A stretch of DNA of 64,000 bases, taken from assembly GCF_030317205.1 (NCBI RefSeq), contig NZ_JASZYB010000004.1, positions 558,001 to 622,000 on the forward strand. The letters are read 5' to 3'. The DNA comes from Variovorax sp. J2L1-78. Lineage in GTDB: Bacteria > Pseudomonadota > Gammaproteobacteria > Burkholderiales > Burkholderiaceae_C. The notes under the pieces are model-generated. The model did not search any database, was not told where the DNA came from, and saw nothing but the letters and a program-made list of their open reading frames with translations. Of this stretch, positions 1 to 9,784 are shown piece after piece. Numbering within the stretch: the first letter of the stretch is position 1; the number at the start of each line of letters is the position of its first letter. Made by a program: the position numbers and the translations under genes.

Positions 1-3000
1 GGCGCTTCAACTACGAGGTGCGCGAGCCCTTCGCCGCGACCTTCACCTGCGAACGCGAGAACGCGCAGGCCGCCTGCCTGCCGCTGCGGCCGATGGAACT
101 GCGCTTCAACGCGCCCGTCACCCGCAAGATGGCCGCGCAGATCCGCCTGGCCGGCGGCGGCAAGACGATCGAGCCGAAGGTCGACGAGGACAGCGGCAAC
201 GACGACGCCGTCGTGAACGGCCTGAGCTTCCAGCCGCCCTTCCCCGAGAACACCAAGTTCAGCGTGACGCTGCCGTCCTCCTTCCAGGACGCTTCCGGTC
301 GCCCTCTCGGCGCACCCGACAGTTTCCCGCTGGCCACGGCCACCGGCGCCATGCCACCGCTGGCCAAGTTCGCGGCCTCGCCCTTCGGCGTGATCGAGCG
401 CCTGGCCGAGCCTGGCGGCGTCGCGATGATGCCGGTGACGGTGCGGCGCGTGGAGCCGGCCCTGCAGGTGCAGGCGCTCACGCCCGGCAAGGTGAGCGAC
501 CTCAACCCGACGACCGACGCGGAAATCATCGCGTGGTTCCGCAAGGTGCGCCGCTACGACAACAGTTCCACGGTGGCCCGGTCGATCGCCGCGCGCGACG
601 TGAAGGCGCCGCTGCCGAAGGTGATCGACAAGGACAACCGCGACAGCGTGCAGACACGCATGGTGTCGCTGCTCGGCGGCCAGGTCGGCGTGAAGACGCT
701 CGACATGCCGAAGGCCGAGAGCGGCGACCCCCGACCCTTCGAGGTGATCGGCATCCCGCTCACGCCGGGCTTCCACGTGCTGGAGATCGCCTCGCAGAAG
801 CTGGGCGAATCGCTGCTCGACGAGCGCTACGGCAACGGCCGCACGATGTACGTGCGCACCACGGCGCTGGCCACCAACCTCGCGGTGCACTTCAAGCTGG
901 GCCGCGAGAACGCGGTGGCCTGGGTCACCACGCTCGACAAGGGTCAGGTGGTGCCGAACGCCGCAGTTCGCGTGTCGGACTGCCGCGGCCAGGAGGTTGC
1001 GCGCGGCACGACCGGCCCGAACGGCGTGGCGACGCTGGAGGGCATCTCCGCCTCGCCGCCGAGCTGCAACTCGGAGAACGAGTACGGCAGCGACGCGTAC
1101 TTCGTCAGCGCGCGCGCGACGCTCACCGACGCCGGCGACAAGAAGGCCAAGCCGGTCGAAGACCTGGCTTTCACCTGGAGCGACTGGCAGCGCGGCATCG
1201 AGCCCTGGCGCTTCAACGTGCCCACCAGCCAGGAGCCCGAGCCCGACCGCGTGGCCCACACGGTGTTCGACCGCACGCTGTTCCGCGTCGGTGAAACCGT
1301 GTCGATGAAGCACCTGATCCGCACGCAGACCAGCAAGGGCTTCGGCCTGCCGGACGCGCTGCCGGACACCCTCGTGATCACGCACGTCGGCAGCGGCCAG
1401 CAGTTCACCCAGGCGGTCGACTGGCGCAAGACCGGCACCGGTGGCCAGAGCGCGGCCAACACCTTCGCGATTCCACCGGCCGCCAAGCTGGGCGTCTATC
1501 AGGTCGAACTGCGCAGCGGCAAGGACAAGGCGGATGACGAGGACGGCCGCCGCAGCTACGGCACCGGCATGTTCCGCGTCGAGGAATTCCGCCTGCCAGT
1601 GCTCGAGGGCCGAGTGGCGCCGAGCGACAAGCAGCCGCTGGTCGCCATCACCGCGCTGCCGACCGACGTGCAGATCAACTACGTGGCCGGCGGCGGCGCC
1701 GCCAACCTGCCGGTGCGCGTGTCGGCCATGGTGCGCGGCAAGAGCCTGGACTTCGCCGACTACGACAGCTTCACCTTCTCGCCGCCGCGCAAGCGCGACG
1801 ACCAGGCCGCTTCCGACGCCGACGAGGAGGCCTCGTCGTCGGACGACACCCGCGTGATCGCCGACAAGCTGCCGCTGACGCTCGACCGCAACGGCGCCGG
1901 CAAGCTCACCATCGACAAGGTGCCGCTGGCCAAGGCGACGCCGCGTGAGCTGCTGATCGAAGCGACGTATTCCGACCCGAACGGCGAGGTGCAGACCATC
2001 CGCAGCACGCAGACGCTGTGGCCCGCGGCGGTCATCGCCGGTCTCAAGACCGAAGGCTGGATCTCGACCGACAAGAAGCTCAAGTTCCAGGCGCTGGCGC
2101 TGGACCTCGCCGGCAAGCCGGTGGCCGACACCAAGGTGCAGGTGAACGCCGTGGCGCGCATCACCACCACCAGCCGCAAGCGCATGGTCGGGGGCTTCTA
2201 CACCTACGACAACAAGACCGAGGTGAAGGAACTGGGCACCGTGTGCAGCGGCAACAGCGATGCGCGCGGCCTGGTGCTGTGCGAAGCGGCGCTGAAGGAG
2301 GCCGGCCAGGTCGAGCTCATCGCCACCGCCACCGACAAGGAAGGCCGTGTGAGCCAGGCCGCCAGCTCGGTCTACGTGACCAAGCAGGGCGAGCTGTGGT
2401 TCGGCGGCGAAGACCACGACCGCATCGACGTGCTGCCGGAGAAGAAGAACTACCAGCCGGGCGAAGTCGCCAAGTTCCAGGTGCGCAGCCCCTTCCGCTT
2501 CTCGACCGCGCTGGTCGCGGTGGAGCGTGAAGGCGTGATCGAGACGCACGTGGTGCAGCTCAACGGCCAGGACCCGACCGTGAGCCTGCAGGTCAAGCCC
2601 GAATGGGGGCCGAACGCCTACGTGAGCGTGCTGGCGCTGCGCGGCCGGCTGCGCGACGTGCCCTGGTACAGCTTCTTCACCTGGGGCTTCAAGGCGCCGC
2701 GCGAATGGTGGACCGCCTTCTGGGTCGAGGGCAAGGAATACGTCGCACCGACCGCACTGGTCGACCTGAGCAAGCCGGCCTACCGCTTCGGCCTGGCCGA
2801 GATCCGCGTGGGCACGGCGGCCCATCGCATCGACGTGAAGGTCGCGAGCGACAAGCCGAGCTACCCGGTGCGCGGCAAGGCACAGATCACCATCACGGGC
2901 AAGCTGCCCGATGGCAAGCCCGCCGCCGGCGCCGAGGTGGCGCTGGCCGCGGTCGACCAGGCCCTGCTCGAGCTGATGCCCAACGACAGCTGGAACCTGC

Positions 3001-5300
3001 TCGAGGCCATGCTGCAGCGTCGCAGCTGGGGCGTGAGCACCTCGACGGCGCAGATGGAGATCGTCGGGCGCCGGCACTACGGCAAGAAGGCCGTGCCCGC
3101 GGGCGGCGGTGGCGGCAAGGGCCAGACCCGCGAGCTGCTCGAGACGCTGCTGCTGTGGAACCCGTCGATCGTTCTCGACGCCAACGGCCAGGCCGTGGTG
3201 ACCGTGCCGCTCAACGACGCGCTGACCACCTTCAAGATCGTCGCCGTGGCCGACATGGGCGTTGGACTATTTGGGACAGGCCAGACCACCCTCCAGGCCA
3301 CGCAGGACCTGCAGATCATCAGCGGCCTGCCGCCGCTGGTGCGCGAGGACGACCAGTTCCGCGCGCAGATCACGCTGCGCAACACGACGCAGAAGGCGAT
3401 GAAGGTCGAGGCGTCACCGCGCGCGACGCTGCTCACGCTCGAGACGCAGACCATCGACATCCCGGCTGGCGAAGCCCGCGAGGTGGCGTGGAACGTGACG
3501 GCGCCCGCGCAGCTGGCGCAGACGCGCGCCGAAGCCATCCTGTGGGAGATCGAGGCGAAGGACACGGTCAGCGGTGCGCGCGACGCGCTCAAGGTGCGCC
3601 AGCGCATCGTGCCGGCCGTGCCGCTGACGGTGCAGCAGGCCACGCTGGTGCAGGTCGACGGCAGCTTCACGCTCGACGTCGCACCGCCGGCCGACGCCCT
3701 GCCGGGCCGAGGCGGCCTGAAGATGTCGCTGCAGCCCAAGCTCGCCGAAGGCATGCCGGGCGTGCGCGACTGGTTCGCCAACTACCCCTTCGCCTGCCTG
3801 GAGCAGAAGACCAGCAAGTCGATCGGCCTGCGCGACGGCAAGCTGTGGCAGGGCGTGGTGGCGCAGCTGCCGAGCTACCTCGACAGCGACGGGCTCGCGA
3901 GCTACTTCCCGCCGCGCGACGGCGAGTCGAACCGTGGCAGCGACATCCTGACGTCGTACCTGCTCGCGGCGACGAACGAGGCCGCCGCCATCGACCCGGC
4001 CTTCGCGCTGCCCGATGACGCGCGCGCACCGATGGAACAGGGCCTGATCGCCTTCGTCGAAGGCCGCATCCAGCGCGAGTTCTGGAGCCCGCGCAAGGAC
4101 CTGGACGTGCGCAAGCTCGCCGCGCTCGAGGCGCTGTCGCGCTACGGCAAGGCGCGCGGGGGCATGGTCGCGAGCATCACCATCGCACCCAACCAGTGGC
4201 CCACCAGCGCGGTCATTGACTGGCTGCAGATCTTGAAGCGCGTGAACGACGTGCCGCAGCGCCAGCAACGCCTGGACGAAGCGAACAACGTGCTCAAGGC
4301 GCGGTTGAGCTACCAGGGCACGAAGGTGATGTTCAGCACTGAACAGGACGACTACTGGTGGTGGCTCATGACCAACGGCGACGTGAACACCGCACGCCTG
4401 CTGCTGGCCGTGATGGACGACCCGGCCTGGAAGGACGACATCGGCAAGCTGGCCAACGGCTTCATCGGCCGCCAGCAGAACGGCGCCTGGCACACGACCA
4501 CCGCCAACCTGTGGGGTGGGCTGGCACTGGACAAGTTCTCCAAGGTGTTCGAGAGCGTGCCCGTGGCCGGCACCACGACCTCGGTGCTGCGTGCGCCACC
4601 GGTCGGCAACGCCGATTCGGCCGGTCGCACGCAGAGCGTCGACTGGAGCCGCGTCGAACGCGTGAAGGCCAACGATGCTGCAGGCGCGCCCAACCAGACG
4701 ACCTGGTTCGGCGCCCCGGCCTCGCCGGGCAACCTGCGCAACAACACGATGTTCCTGCCCTGGGCGCAGCCGCAGAAGGAAACGCTGACCGTCACGCACA
4801 ACGGCGCCGGCAAGCCCTGGCTCACGCTGCAGTCCGTGGCCGCCATCCAGCTGAAGGCGCCGTTCGCGGCCGGCTATGCGATCAAGAAGACGATCACGCC
4901 CGTCGAGCAGGCGACGGCCGGCAAGTACACGCGCGGCGACGTGCTGCGCGTCACACTCGAGGTCAACGCCAGCGCTGACATGACCTGGGTCGCCATCACC
5001 GACCCGATCCCGGGCGGTGCCACCATCCTCGGCAGCGGCCTGGGCCGCGACTCGCAGATCGCCACGCAGGGCGAGAAGAAGAGCGGCGCGGGCTGGCCCG
5101 CCTTCGAGGAACGCAGCTTCGAGTCCTTCCGCAGCTACTACGAGTACCTGCCCAAGGGCGTCGTGAAGATGGAGTACACGGTGCGCCTGAACAACGTCGG
5201 CGACTTCGCGTTGCCGCCGAGCCGGGTCGAGGCGATGTACGCGCCCGAGATGTTCGGCGAGACGCCAAACGCGCGGGTGAAGGTCGAGGCGGGGCGCTGA
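1..5300 (+). CDS. Alpha-2-macroglobulin family protein, 5' end missing
   Basis: The reading frame is open at the left edge (first complete codon at base 3), so only the C-terminal 1765 residues are visible. The bacterial alpha-2-macroglobulin (YfhM) family is an envelope-anchored protease trap that acts with PBP1C in periplasmic defence and repair. The fragment shows MG-type beta domains, then a thioester motif CLEQ with its Cys at about visible residue 1265, then the helical thioester domain and a C-terminal receptor-like domain. The N-terminal lipobox that would anchor it lies outside the window. pbpC lies just downstream, as is usual for this family, but two small genes intervene. A patch of rare codons at about 3260-3280 keeps the frame intact. 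The family call is secure; the full length and start are unknown. Confidence 0.93.
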   Translation, partial: RFNYEVREPFAATFTCERENAQAACLPLRPMELRFNAPVTRKMAAQIRLAGGGKTIEPKVDEDSGNDDAVVNGLSFQPPFPENTKFSVTLPSSFQDASGRPLGAPDSFPLATATGAMPPLAKFAASPFGVIERLAEPGGVAMMPVTVRRVEPALQVQALTPGKVSDLNPTTDAEIIAWFRKVRRYDNSSTVARSIAARDVKAPLPKVIDKDNRDSVQTRMVSLLGGQVGVKTLDMPKAESGDPRPFEVIGIPLTPGFHVLEIASQKLGESLLDERYGNGRTMYVRTTALATNLAVHFKLGRENAVAWVTTLDKGQVVPNAAVRVSDCRGQEVARGTTGPNGVATLEGISASPPSCNSENEYGSDAYFVSARATLTDAGDKKAKPVEDLAFTWSDWQRGIEPWRFNVPTSQEPEPDRVAHTVFDRTLFRVGETVSMKHLIRTQTSKGFGLPDALPDTLVITHVGSGQQFTQAVDWRKTGTGGQSAANTFAIPPAAKLGVYQVELRSGKDKADDEDGRRSYGTGMFRVEEFRLPVLEGRVAPSDKQPLVAITALPTDVQINYVAGGGAANLPVRVSAMVRGKSLDFADYDSFTFSPPRKRDDQAASDADEEASSSDDTRVIADKLPLTLDRNGAGKLTIDKVPLAKATPRELLIEATYSDPNGEVQTIRSTQTLWPAAVIAGLKTEGWISTDKKLKFQALALDLAGKPVADTKVQVNAVARITTTSRKRMVGGFYTYDNKTEVKELGTVCSGNSDARGLVLCEAALKEAGQVELIATATDKEGRVSQAASSVYVTKQGELWFGGEDHDRIDVLPEKKNYQPGEVAKFQVRSPFRFSTALVAVEREGVIETHVVQLNGQDPTVSLQVKPEWGPNAYVSVLALRGRLRDVPWYSFFTWGFKAPREWWTAFWVEGKEYVAPTALVDLSKPAYRFGLAEIRVGTAAHRIDVKVASDKPSYPVRGKAQITITGKLPDGKPAAGAEVALAAVDQALLELMPNDSWNLLEAMLQRRSWGVSTSTAQMEIVGRRHYGKKAVPAGGGGGKGQTRELLETLLLWNPSIVLDANGQAVVTVPLNDALTTFKIVAVADMGVGLFGTGQTTLQATQDLQIISGLPPLVREDDQFRAQITLRNTTQKAMKVEASPRATLLTLETQTIDIPAGEAREVAWNVTAPAQLAQTRAEAILWEIEAKDTVSGARDALKVRQRIVPAVPLTVQQATLVQVDGSFTLDVAPPADALPGRGGLKMSLQPKLAEGMPGVRDWFANYPFACLEQKTSKSIGLRDGKLWQGVVAQLPSYLDSDGLASYFPPRDGESNRGSDILTSYLLAATNEAAAIDPAFALPDDARAPMEQGLIAFVEGRIQREFWSPRKDLDVRKLAALEALSRYGKARGGMVASITIAPNQWPTSAVIDWLQILKRVNDVPQRQQRLDEANNVLKARLSYQGTKVMFSTEQDDYWWWLMTNGDVNTARLLLAVMDDPAWKDDIGKLANGFIGRQQNGAWHTTTANLWGGLALDKFSKVFESVPVAGTTTSVLRAPPVGNADSAGRTQSVDWSRVERVKANDAAGAPNQTTWFGAPASPGNLRNNTMFLPWAQPQKETLTVTHNGAGKPWLTLQSVAAIQLKAPFAAGYAIKKTITPVEQATAGKYTRGDVLRVTLEVNASADMTWVAITDPIPGGATILGSGLGRDSQIATQGEKKSGAGWPAFEERSFESFRSYYEYLPKGVVKMEYTVRLNNVGDFALPPSRVEAMYAPEMFGETPNARVKVEAGR

Positions 5301-5325
5301 GCCCCTTTCACTGGAGAGGAATCCG

Positions 5326-5604
5326 ATGACGATCGAACTGCCCCGCGAAGTCCGTCAGCAGGCCATCGCGTCCATCGAGCGCTATTTCCGCGAGCACATG
5401 GACGACCCCAAGATCGGCAACATTGCCGCCGGTGCGCTGCTGGGCTTCTTCCTCGAGGAGATCGGCCCGACGCTCTACAACCGCGGCGTGGCCGATGCGC
5501 AGGAACGCATGCAGGGGCGCGTGTCGGAACTCGACATCGAGGTGCACGAGGAAGAGTTCGACTACTGGCGCAAGTACGACCAGCAGCCGAAGCCCCGACG
5601 CTGA
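5326..5604 (+). CDS. DUF2164 family protein
   Basis: A 92-residue cytoplasmic protein matching the DUF2164 family by its N-terminal pattern: a helix after IELPREVR, then IERYFREHMDD and IGNIAAGALLGFFLEEIGP. No enzymatic role is known for the family. There is no signal peptide or membrane segment. A Shine-Dalgarno-like GGAGAGG sits just before the ATG. The gene starts 25 bases after the macroglobulin stop and is probably cotranscribed with it. The C-terminus (EEFDYWRKYDQQ, then basic residues) is charged and perhaps disordered. Function is not inferred. Confidence 0.85.
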   Translation: MTIELPREVRQQAIASIERYFREHMDDPKIGNIAAGALLGFFLEEIGPTLYNRGVADAQERMQGRVSELDIEVHEEEFDYWRKYDQQPKPRR

Positions 5605-5613
5605 TGCGCCCGG

Positions 5614-5823
5614 TCAGTTGCGGCGCGGGTCGCCCGGGCGGCTGTCGTAGCGGTTCGGCACGCCGTCGCCATCGCGGTCCCGGTCGTAGCGGTTGGGCAC
5701 GCCGTCGCGGTCGCGATCGCCCCGCATGCCCGGGCCCGGCGGTGGCGGGCGGTTGTCGTAGGGAGCGACCACGCAGCCCGCCAGGGCGGCGGTTGCAGCA
5801 AGCACGACGAGAAGTGATTTCAT
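5614..5823 (-). CDS. Small lipoprotein with thrombospondin type 3-like calcium repeats
   Basis: A 69-residue protein. It has a short hydrophobic signal ending in a lipobox LAGC (Cys17), so it should be lipidated and envelope-anchored. After a proline-rich linker come two near-identical units, residues 36-47 and 48-60, each ending DGVPNRYD. The Asp spacing resembles thrombospondin type 3 repeats, which bind Ca2+ in OmpA-linked and cell-surface proteins. A GGAGG sequence precedes the ATG at a suitable distance. It lies antisense between the macroglobulin cluster and pbpC and is divergent from pbpC. Calcium binding is inferred from the repeat pattern only; no function can be assigned. Confidence 0.72.
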   Translation of the reverse strand: MKSLLVVLAATAALAGCVVAPYDNRPPPPGPGMRGDRDRDGVPNRYDRDRDGDGVPNRYDSRPGDPRRN

Positions 5824-5958
5824 GGGGATGTCCTCCAGTTTTTCGGCAGGCACGACGGTTCGGGCCTGTTCCGGACCGCATGGTCGGTGCGCAGCGAGAC
5901 CGCAGGCGTCGGCCCGCCCGCGCGACTTAAAGTAGGCCCGTTGCCCGTCTTGCACGCC

Positions 5959-8181
5959 ATGCACCTTCTCTCCCTCTGCTGCCCCAGCCTGCGCCGGCCG
6001 CTGCTCGTGCTGGGCATCGCGGCCGCGTGCGCGGGGCCGGCCTGGGCGCTGCCGACCTTCGACGCGGTCCGACGCGAGTTCCGCCCGTCCGACACCGAGG
6101 TGCTCGATCGCGACAGCGCCCTGCTGCAGCGCGTGCGCACCGACGCCACCGTGCGCCGCGGGCAATGGATCGCGCTGGCCGACGTGTCGCCCGCCCTGCG
6201 GACCGCCATGGTGCTCAGCGAAGACCGACGCTTCTACGAGCACAGCGGCGTCGACTGGCGCGCCGTCTCGGCCGCGGCCTGGGGTAACCTGTGGAACACG
6301 CGCACGCGCGGTGCATCGACCATCACCATGCAGCTGGCCGGCCTGCTCGACGACGAGCTGCGGCGCGGCAACGGGGGCCGCAGCCTGACGCAGAAGCTCG
6401 GCCAGACGGTGGCCGCCGCGCAGCTCGAAGGCCAATGGCGCAAGGACCAGATCCTGGAGGCCTACCTCAACACCGTGCCCTTCCGCGGCGAGATCGTCGG
6501 CATCGATGCCCTGTCGCGCACGCTCTTCGGCAAGGCGCCGCACGGGCTCGATGCGCGCGAAGCAGCCGTGGCCGCGGCGCTGGTGCGTGCACCGAACGCC
6601 AAGCCCGCCCTGGTCGCGCAACGCGCCTGCGAGGTGATGAAGGCGATGGAAACAACCGACGCCGAGCGCCGCCGCATCGATTGCGACGCCATCGACATGT
6701 TCGCGAGCGCCGCCCTGCAGCGCCGTGCCTTCGAGCCGAGCGAGGGCATCGCGCCGCATGCCGCACGCCGCGCGCTGCAGCTGCGCCGCGACGCTGCACC
6801 GACCGGTACGAACACCGCCGACGCCACGCTGCGCACCACCCTGCGCGCGCCGCTGCAGCGCTTCGCCGTGAGCACACTGCAGCGCCACCTGCGCGAACTG
6901 CGCGGCCGCAACGTCGAAGACGCCGCGCTGGTGGTGCTCGACAACGCCAGCGGCGAGGTGCTCGCGTGGGTCGGCTCGTCCGGTGCGCTCAGCCGCGCCG
7001 GCGAGGTCGATGCGGTGCTCGCGCAGCGCCAGCCCGGCTCCACGCTCAAGCCGCTGCTCTATGCGCAGGCCATCGCCGAGCGGCGCCTGACCGCCGCGTC
7101 GCTGCTCGACGACTCCTCCGCGCAGATCAACACGGCCAGCGGGCTCTACATCCCGCAGAACTACGACCGCCAGTTCAAGGGGCCGGTCTCGGTGCGCACC
7201 GCGCTGGCCGCATCGCTCAACGTGCCAGCGGTGCGCACGCTGGTGATGGTCTCGCCGGAGTCCTTCGCGCGCCAGCTGCAGGCCGCCGGCCTGCCACTGC
7301 TCGAGAGCGGCGGCTACTACGGCTACAGCCTGGCCCTTGGCAGCGCGGAGGTGTCGCTGCTGGCGTTGACCAATGCCTACCGCACGCTGGCCAATGGCGG
7401 ACGTTTCGGCGAGACGCGCATGCTCCCGGCGGCAGCACCAACACCCGCGCCACGCACGCCGACCGCGCCGCCTGCCATCGACCCGCGCGCCGCGTTCATC
7501 GTCGGCGACATCCTGTCGGATGCCAACGCACGCACCCGCACCTTCGGCGTCGACAGCGTGTTGGGCACCCGCTTCTGGACGGCGGTGAAGACCGGCACCA
7601 GCAAGGACATGCGCGACAACTGGGCCGTCGGCTGGTCGCAGCGCTACACGGTCGGCGTGTGGGTCGGCAATGCCGGCGGCGCGCCGATGTGGGACGTGAG
7701 CGGCACCAGCGGTGCCGCGCCGGTGTGGGCCGAGGTGATGGGCTTCCTGCATGCGCGCGAACCCAGTCGTGCACCGCCTGCACCCACCGGCGTGGTGCAG
7801 GTGCCGGTGCGCTTCGGCAGCGAGCTCGAAGCGCCACGCAGCGAGTGGTTCATCGCCGGCACCGAGCAGCGCCTGTTCGCACCCGACGCCGCGGCGGCAG
7901 ATGCTGGCAACCGCATCACGTCGCCGGCCGATGGCTCGATCATCGCGATCGATCCCGACATCCCGCCCAACCGCCAGCGCGTGCGCTTCGAGGCACAAGG
8001 CCAGGGCCTGCAGTGGCGCATCGACGGCAAGCCCTTCGCGCGTGGCAACCAGGCCCAGTGGATGCCGTGGCCGGGCCGTCACTTGGTCGAACTGACCGAT
8101 GGCCGCGGCGAGGTGCTCGACCGAATCCGCGTCGAAGTGCGCGGTGCCGGGGTGCTGGCACCGGTGGCACGCCGCCCCTGA
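5959..8181 (+). CDS. pbpC: Penicillin-binding protein 1C
   Basis: A 740-residue bifunctional peptidoglycan synthase of the PBP1C class. The N-terminal hydrophobic segment (about residues 10-28) acts as signal/anchor. The GT51 glycosyltransferase follows, with the SEDRRFYEH motif (catalytic Glu about 88). The transpeptidase domain has SxxK at Ser361-Lys364, SLN at 419-421 and KTG at 544-546. A C-terminal BiPBP_C-like domain begins around residue 650. The ATG at 5959 is chosen because it begins directly before the signal; an upstream GTG at 5887 would add an unlikely 24-residue extension. PBP1C proteins are usually encoded next to the alpha-2-macroglobulin, which fits here. Confidence 0.93.
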   Translation: MHLLSLCCPSLRRPLLVLGIAAACAGPAWALPTFDAVRREFRPSDTEVLDRDSALLQRVRTDATVRRGQWIALADVSPALRTAMVLSEDRRFYEHSGVDWRAVSAAAWGNLWNTRTRGASTITMQLAGLLDDELRRGNGGRSLTQKLGQTVAAAQLEGQWRKDQILEAYLNTVPFRGEIVGIDALSRTLFGKAPHGLDAREAAVAAALVRAPNAKPALVAQRACEVMKAMETTDAERRRIDCDAIDMFASAALQRRAFEPSEGIAPHAARRALQLRRDAAPTGTNTADATLRTTLRAPLQRFAVSTLQRHLRELRGRNVEDAALVVLDNASGEVLAWVGSSGALSRAGEVDAVLAQRQPGSTLKPLLYAQAIAERRLTAASLLDDSSAQINTASGLYIPQNYDRQFKGPVSVRTALAASLNVPAVRTLVMVSPESFARQLQAAGLPLLESGGYYGYSLALGSAEVSLLALTNAYRTLANGGRFGETRMLPAAAPTPAPRTPTAPPAIDPRAAFIVGDILSDANARTRTFGVDSVLGTRFWTAVKTGTSKDMRDNWAVGWSQRYTVGVWVGNAGGAPMWDVSGTSGAAPVWAEVMGFLHAREPSRAPPAPTGVVQVPVRFGSELEAPRSEWFIAGTEQRLFAPDAAAADAGNRITSPADGSIIAIDPDIPPNRQRVRFEAQGQGLQWRIDGKPFARGNQAQWMPWPGRHLVELTDGRGEVLDRIRVEVRGAGVLAPVARRP

Positions 8182-8298
8182 ACTACCGCGCGGTAGCGAT
8201 ATCCCCTTCATGGGGTCGGATGCGTCGTCGACCGACAGCGGGCGTTGCGGCAACGCCGCAAAATGGCTGACGCCCAGATTCACACAACAAGGCGATTC

Positions 8299-9624
8299 AT
8301 GTCAGTCACTGCTCCTCCCGTCGCGGGCGAAACGGCCGCGCCGCGCGCCTACACCACCGAAGAAAAGCGCCATCGCATCTTCGCCATCATGGCGGCCTCG
8401 TCCGGCAACCTGGTCGAGTGGTTCGACTTCTATGTGTATGCCTTCTCGGCGCTCTACTTCGCGCCGTCCTTCTTCCCCAAGTCCGACCCCACCGCGCAGT
8501 TGCTGAACACCGCCGGCGTGTTCGCGGCGGGCTTCCTGATGCGCCCCATCGGCGGCTGGCTGTTCGGCCGCATCGCCGACCGGATGGGCCGCAAGACTTC
8601 GCTGCTGATCTCGGTGGCGATGATGTGCGGCGGCTCGCTGGTCATCGCCTGCCTGCCGACCTACGCGCAGATCGGTGCGTGGGCGCCCTTCCTGCTGCTG
8701 GTGTGCCGCCTGTTCCAGGGCCTGTCGGTCGGCGGCGAGTACGGCACCACGGCCACGTACATGAGCGAGGTGGCGCTGCGCGGCCAGCGCGGCTTCTTCT
8801 CGTCCTTCCAGTACGTCACGCTGATCGGCGGCCAGCTCCTCGCGGTGCTGGTGATCGTGGTGATGGAGCAGTTCCTGTCCGAGGCCGAGCTGAAGGCCTG
8901 GGGCTGGCGCATTCCCTTCGCGATCGGCGCGGTCGCCGCCGTCGTCGCGCTGCTGCTGCGCCGCACGCTGCACGAGACGCAGACGGCCGAAGCCAAGGCC
9001 AACAAGGAAGCCGGCAGCATGGCCGGGCTCTTCAAGCACCACAAGGCGGCCTTCTTCACGGTGCTGGGCTACACCGCCGGCGGCTCGCTGATCTTCTACA
9101 CCTTCACCACCTACATGCAGAAGTACCTGGTGAACACGGTGCACCTGCCGATCAAGACGACCAGCTATGTCATGACCGGCGCGCTGTTCGTCTACATGTG
9201 CATGCAGCCGGTGTTCGGCGCGCTGTCGGACCGCATCGGCCGCCGCAACAACATGCTGCTGTTCGGCGCGCTGGGCGCGCTGGCGACGGTGCCGATCCTC
9301 ACCGGCCTGCAGCATGTGACGAACCCGGTGGCCGCCTTCCTGCTGATCATCCTGGCGCTGGCCATCGTCAGCTTCTACACCTCGATCAGCGGCATCGTGA
9401 AGGCCGAGATGTTCCCGCCCGAGGTGCGCGCGCTGGGTGTGGGCCTGGCCTATGCCGTTGCCAATGCGCTCTTCGGCGGCTCGGCCGAGTACGTGGCGCT
9501 GGGCCTCAAGTCGCTCGGCCACGAGTCGGCCTTCTACTGGTATGTGACGGCGATGATGGTCATCGCCTTCGCGGTGAGCTGGCGGCTGCCGCGGCAGGCC
9601 AGCTACCTGCACCACGACCATTGA
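8299..9624 (+). CDS. MFS transporter, metabolite:H+ symporter (alpha-ketoglutarate permease-like)
   Basis: A 441-residue inner-membrane protein with the layout of the MHS branch of the major facilitator superfamily, to which KgtP and related dicarboxylate or aromatic-acid permeases belong. After a short polar N-terminus comes the family signature GNLVEWFDFYVY, then the loop motif GRIADRMGRKTSLL between TM2 and TM3, with a similar DRIGRRN motif in the second half. About 12 hydrophobic segments are visible. The start at 8299 removes an 18-residue basic upstream extension. It probably imports a di- or tricarboxylate by proton symport; the exact substrate cannot be read from the sequence. Confidence 0.88.
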   Translation: MSVTAPPVAGETAAPRAYTTEEKRHRIFAIMAASSGNLVEWFDFYVYAFSALYFAPSFFPKSDPTAQLLNTAGVFAAGFLMRPIGGWLFGRIADRMGRKTSLLISVAMMCGGSLVIACLPTYAQIGAWAPFLLLVCRLFQGLSVGGEYGTTATYMSEVALRGQRGFFSSFQYVTLIGGQLLAVLVIVVMEQFLSEAELKAWGWRIPFAIGAVAAVVALLLRRTLHETQTAEAKANKEAGSMAGLFKHHKAAFFTVLGYTAGGSLIFYTFTTYMQKYLVNTVHLPIKTTSYVMTGALFVYMCMQPVFGALSDRIGRRNNMLLFGALGALATVPILTGLQHVTNPVAAFLLIILALAIVSFYTSISGIVKAEMFPPEVRALGVGLAYAVANALFGGSAEYVALGLKSLGHESAFYWYVTAMMVIAFAVSWRLPRQASYLHHDH

Positions 9625-9643
9625 AATAGAGTCCACCCCCGAT

Positions 9644-9690
9644 GCGCCTGCGGCGCCTCCCCCTCCAGGGGGCGCACCCAGCGGCCTGGC
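9644..9690. repeat. Palindromic intergenic repeat, REP-like
   Basis: Just after the permease stop there are two adjacent hairpins: GCGCC-TGC-GGCGC at 9644-9656 and CCCCC-TCCA-GGGGG at 9659-9672, followed by GGCGCACCC and GCGGCCTGGC. This composition resembles an intergenic repeat I recall as common in Comamonadaceae genomes. Only one copy is in this window, so its dispersed nature cannot be shown here. It may also help end transcription of the permease, although no T-run follows. Confidence 0.45.
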
Positions 9691-9784
9691 AGAGCCAGTT
9701 CCGCGGGTGCCCTGGTCTCGGTCGTGCCGGTCTCATGCGATGCGGGTGGCGCAGCGACGTGGAAAGCCGAGAGGCGTGAACCCT

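Noticed and set aside
3255..3285. A cluster of rare codons in the macroglobulin gene, possible insertion or frameshift
   Set aside because: The frame stays open and the encoded GVGLFGTGQTT fits the family at this position, so there is no evidence of damage.
5614..8283. An 889-codon open frame antisense to pbpC
   Set aside because: Only its last 69 codons (the lipoprotein) look like protein. The rest is Arg/His/Ala/Gly-rich shadow sequence caused by high GC codon bias in pbpC.
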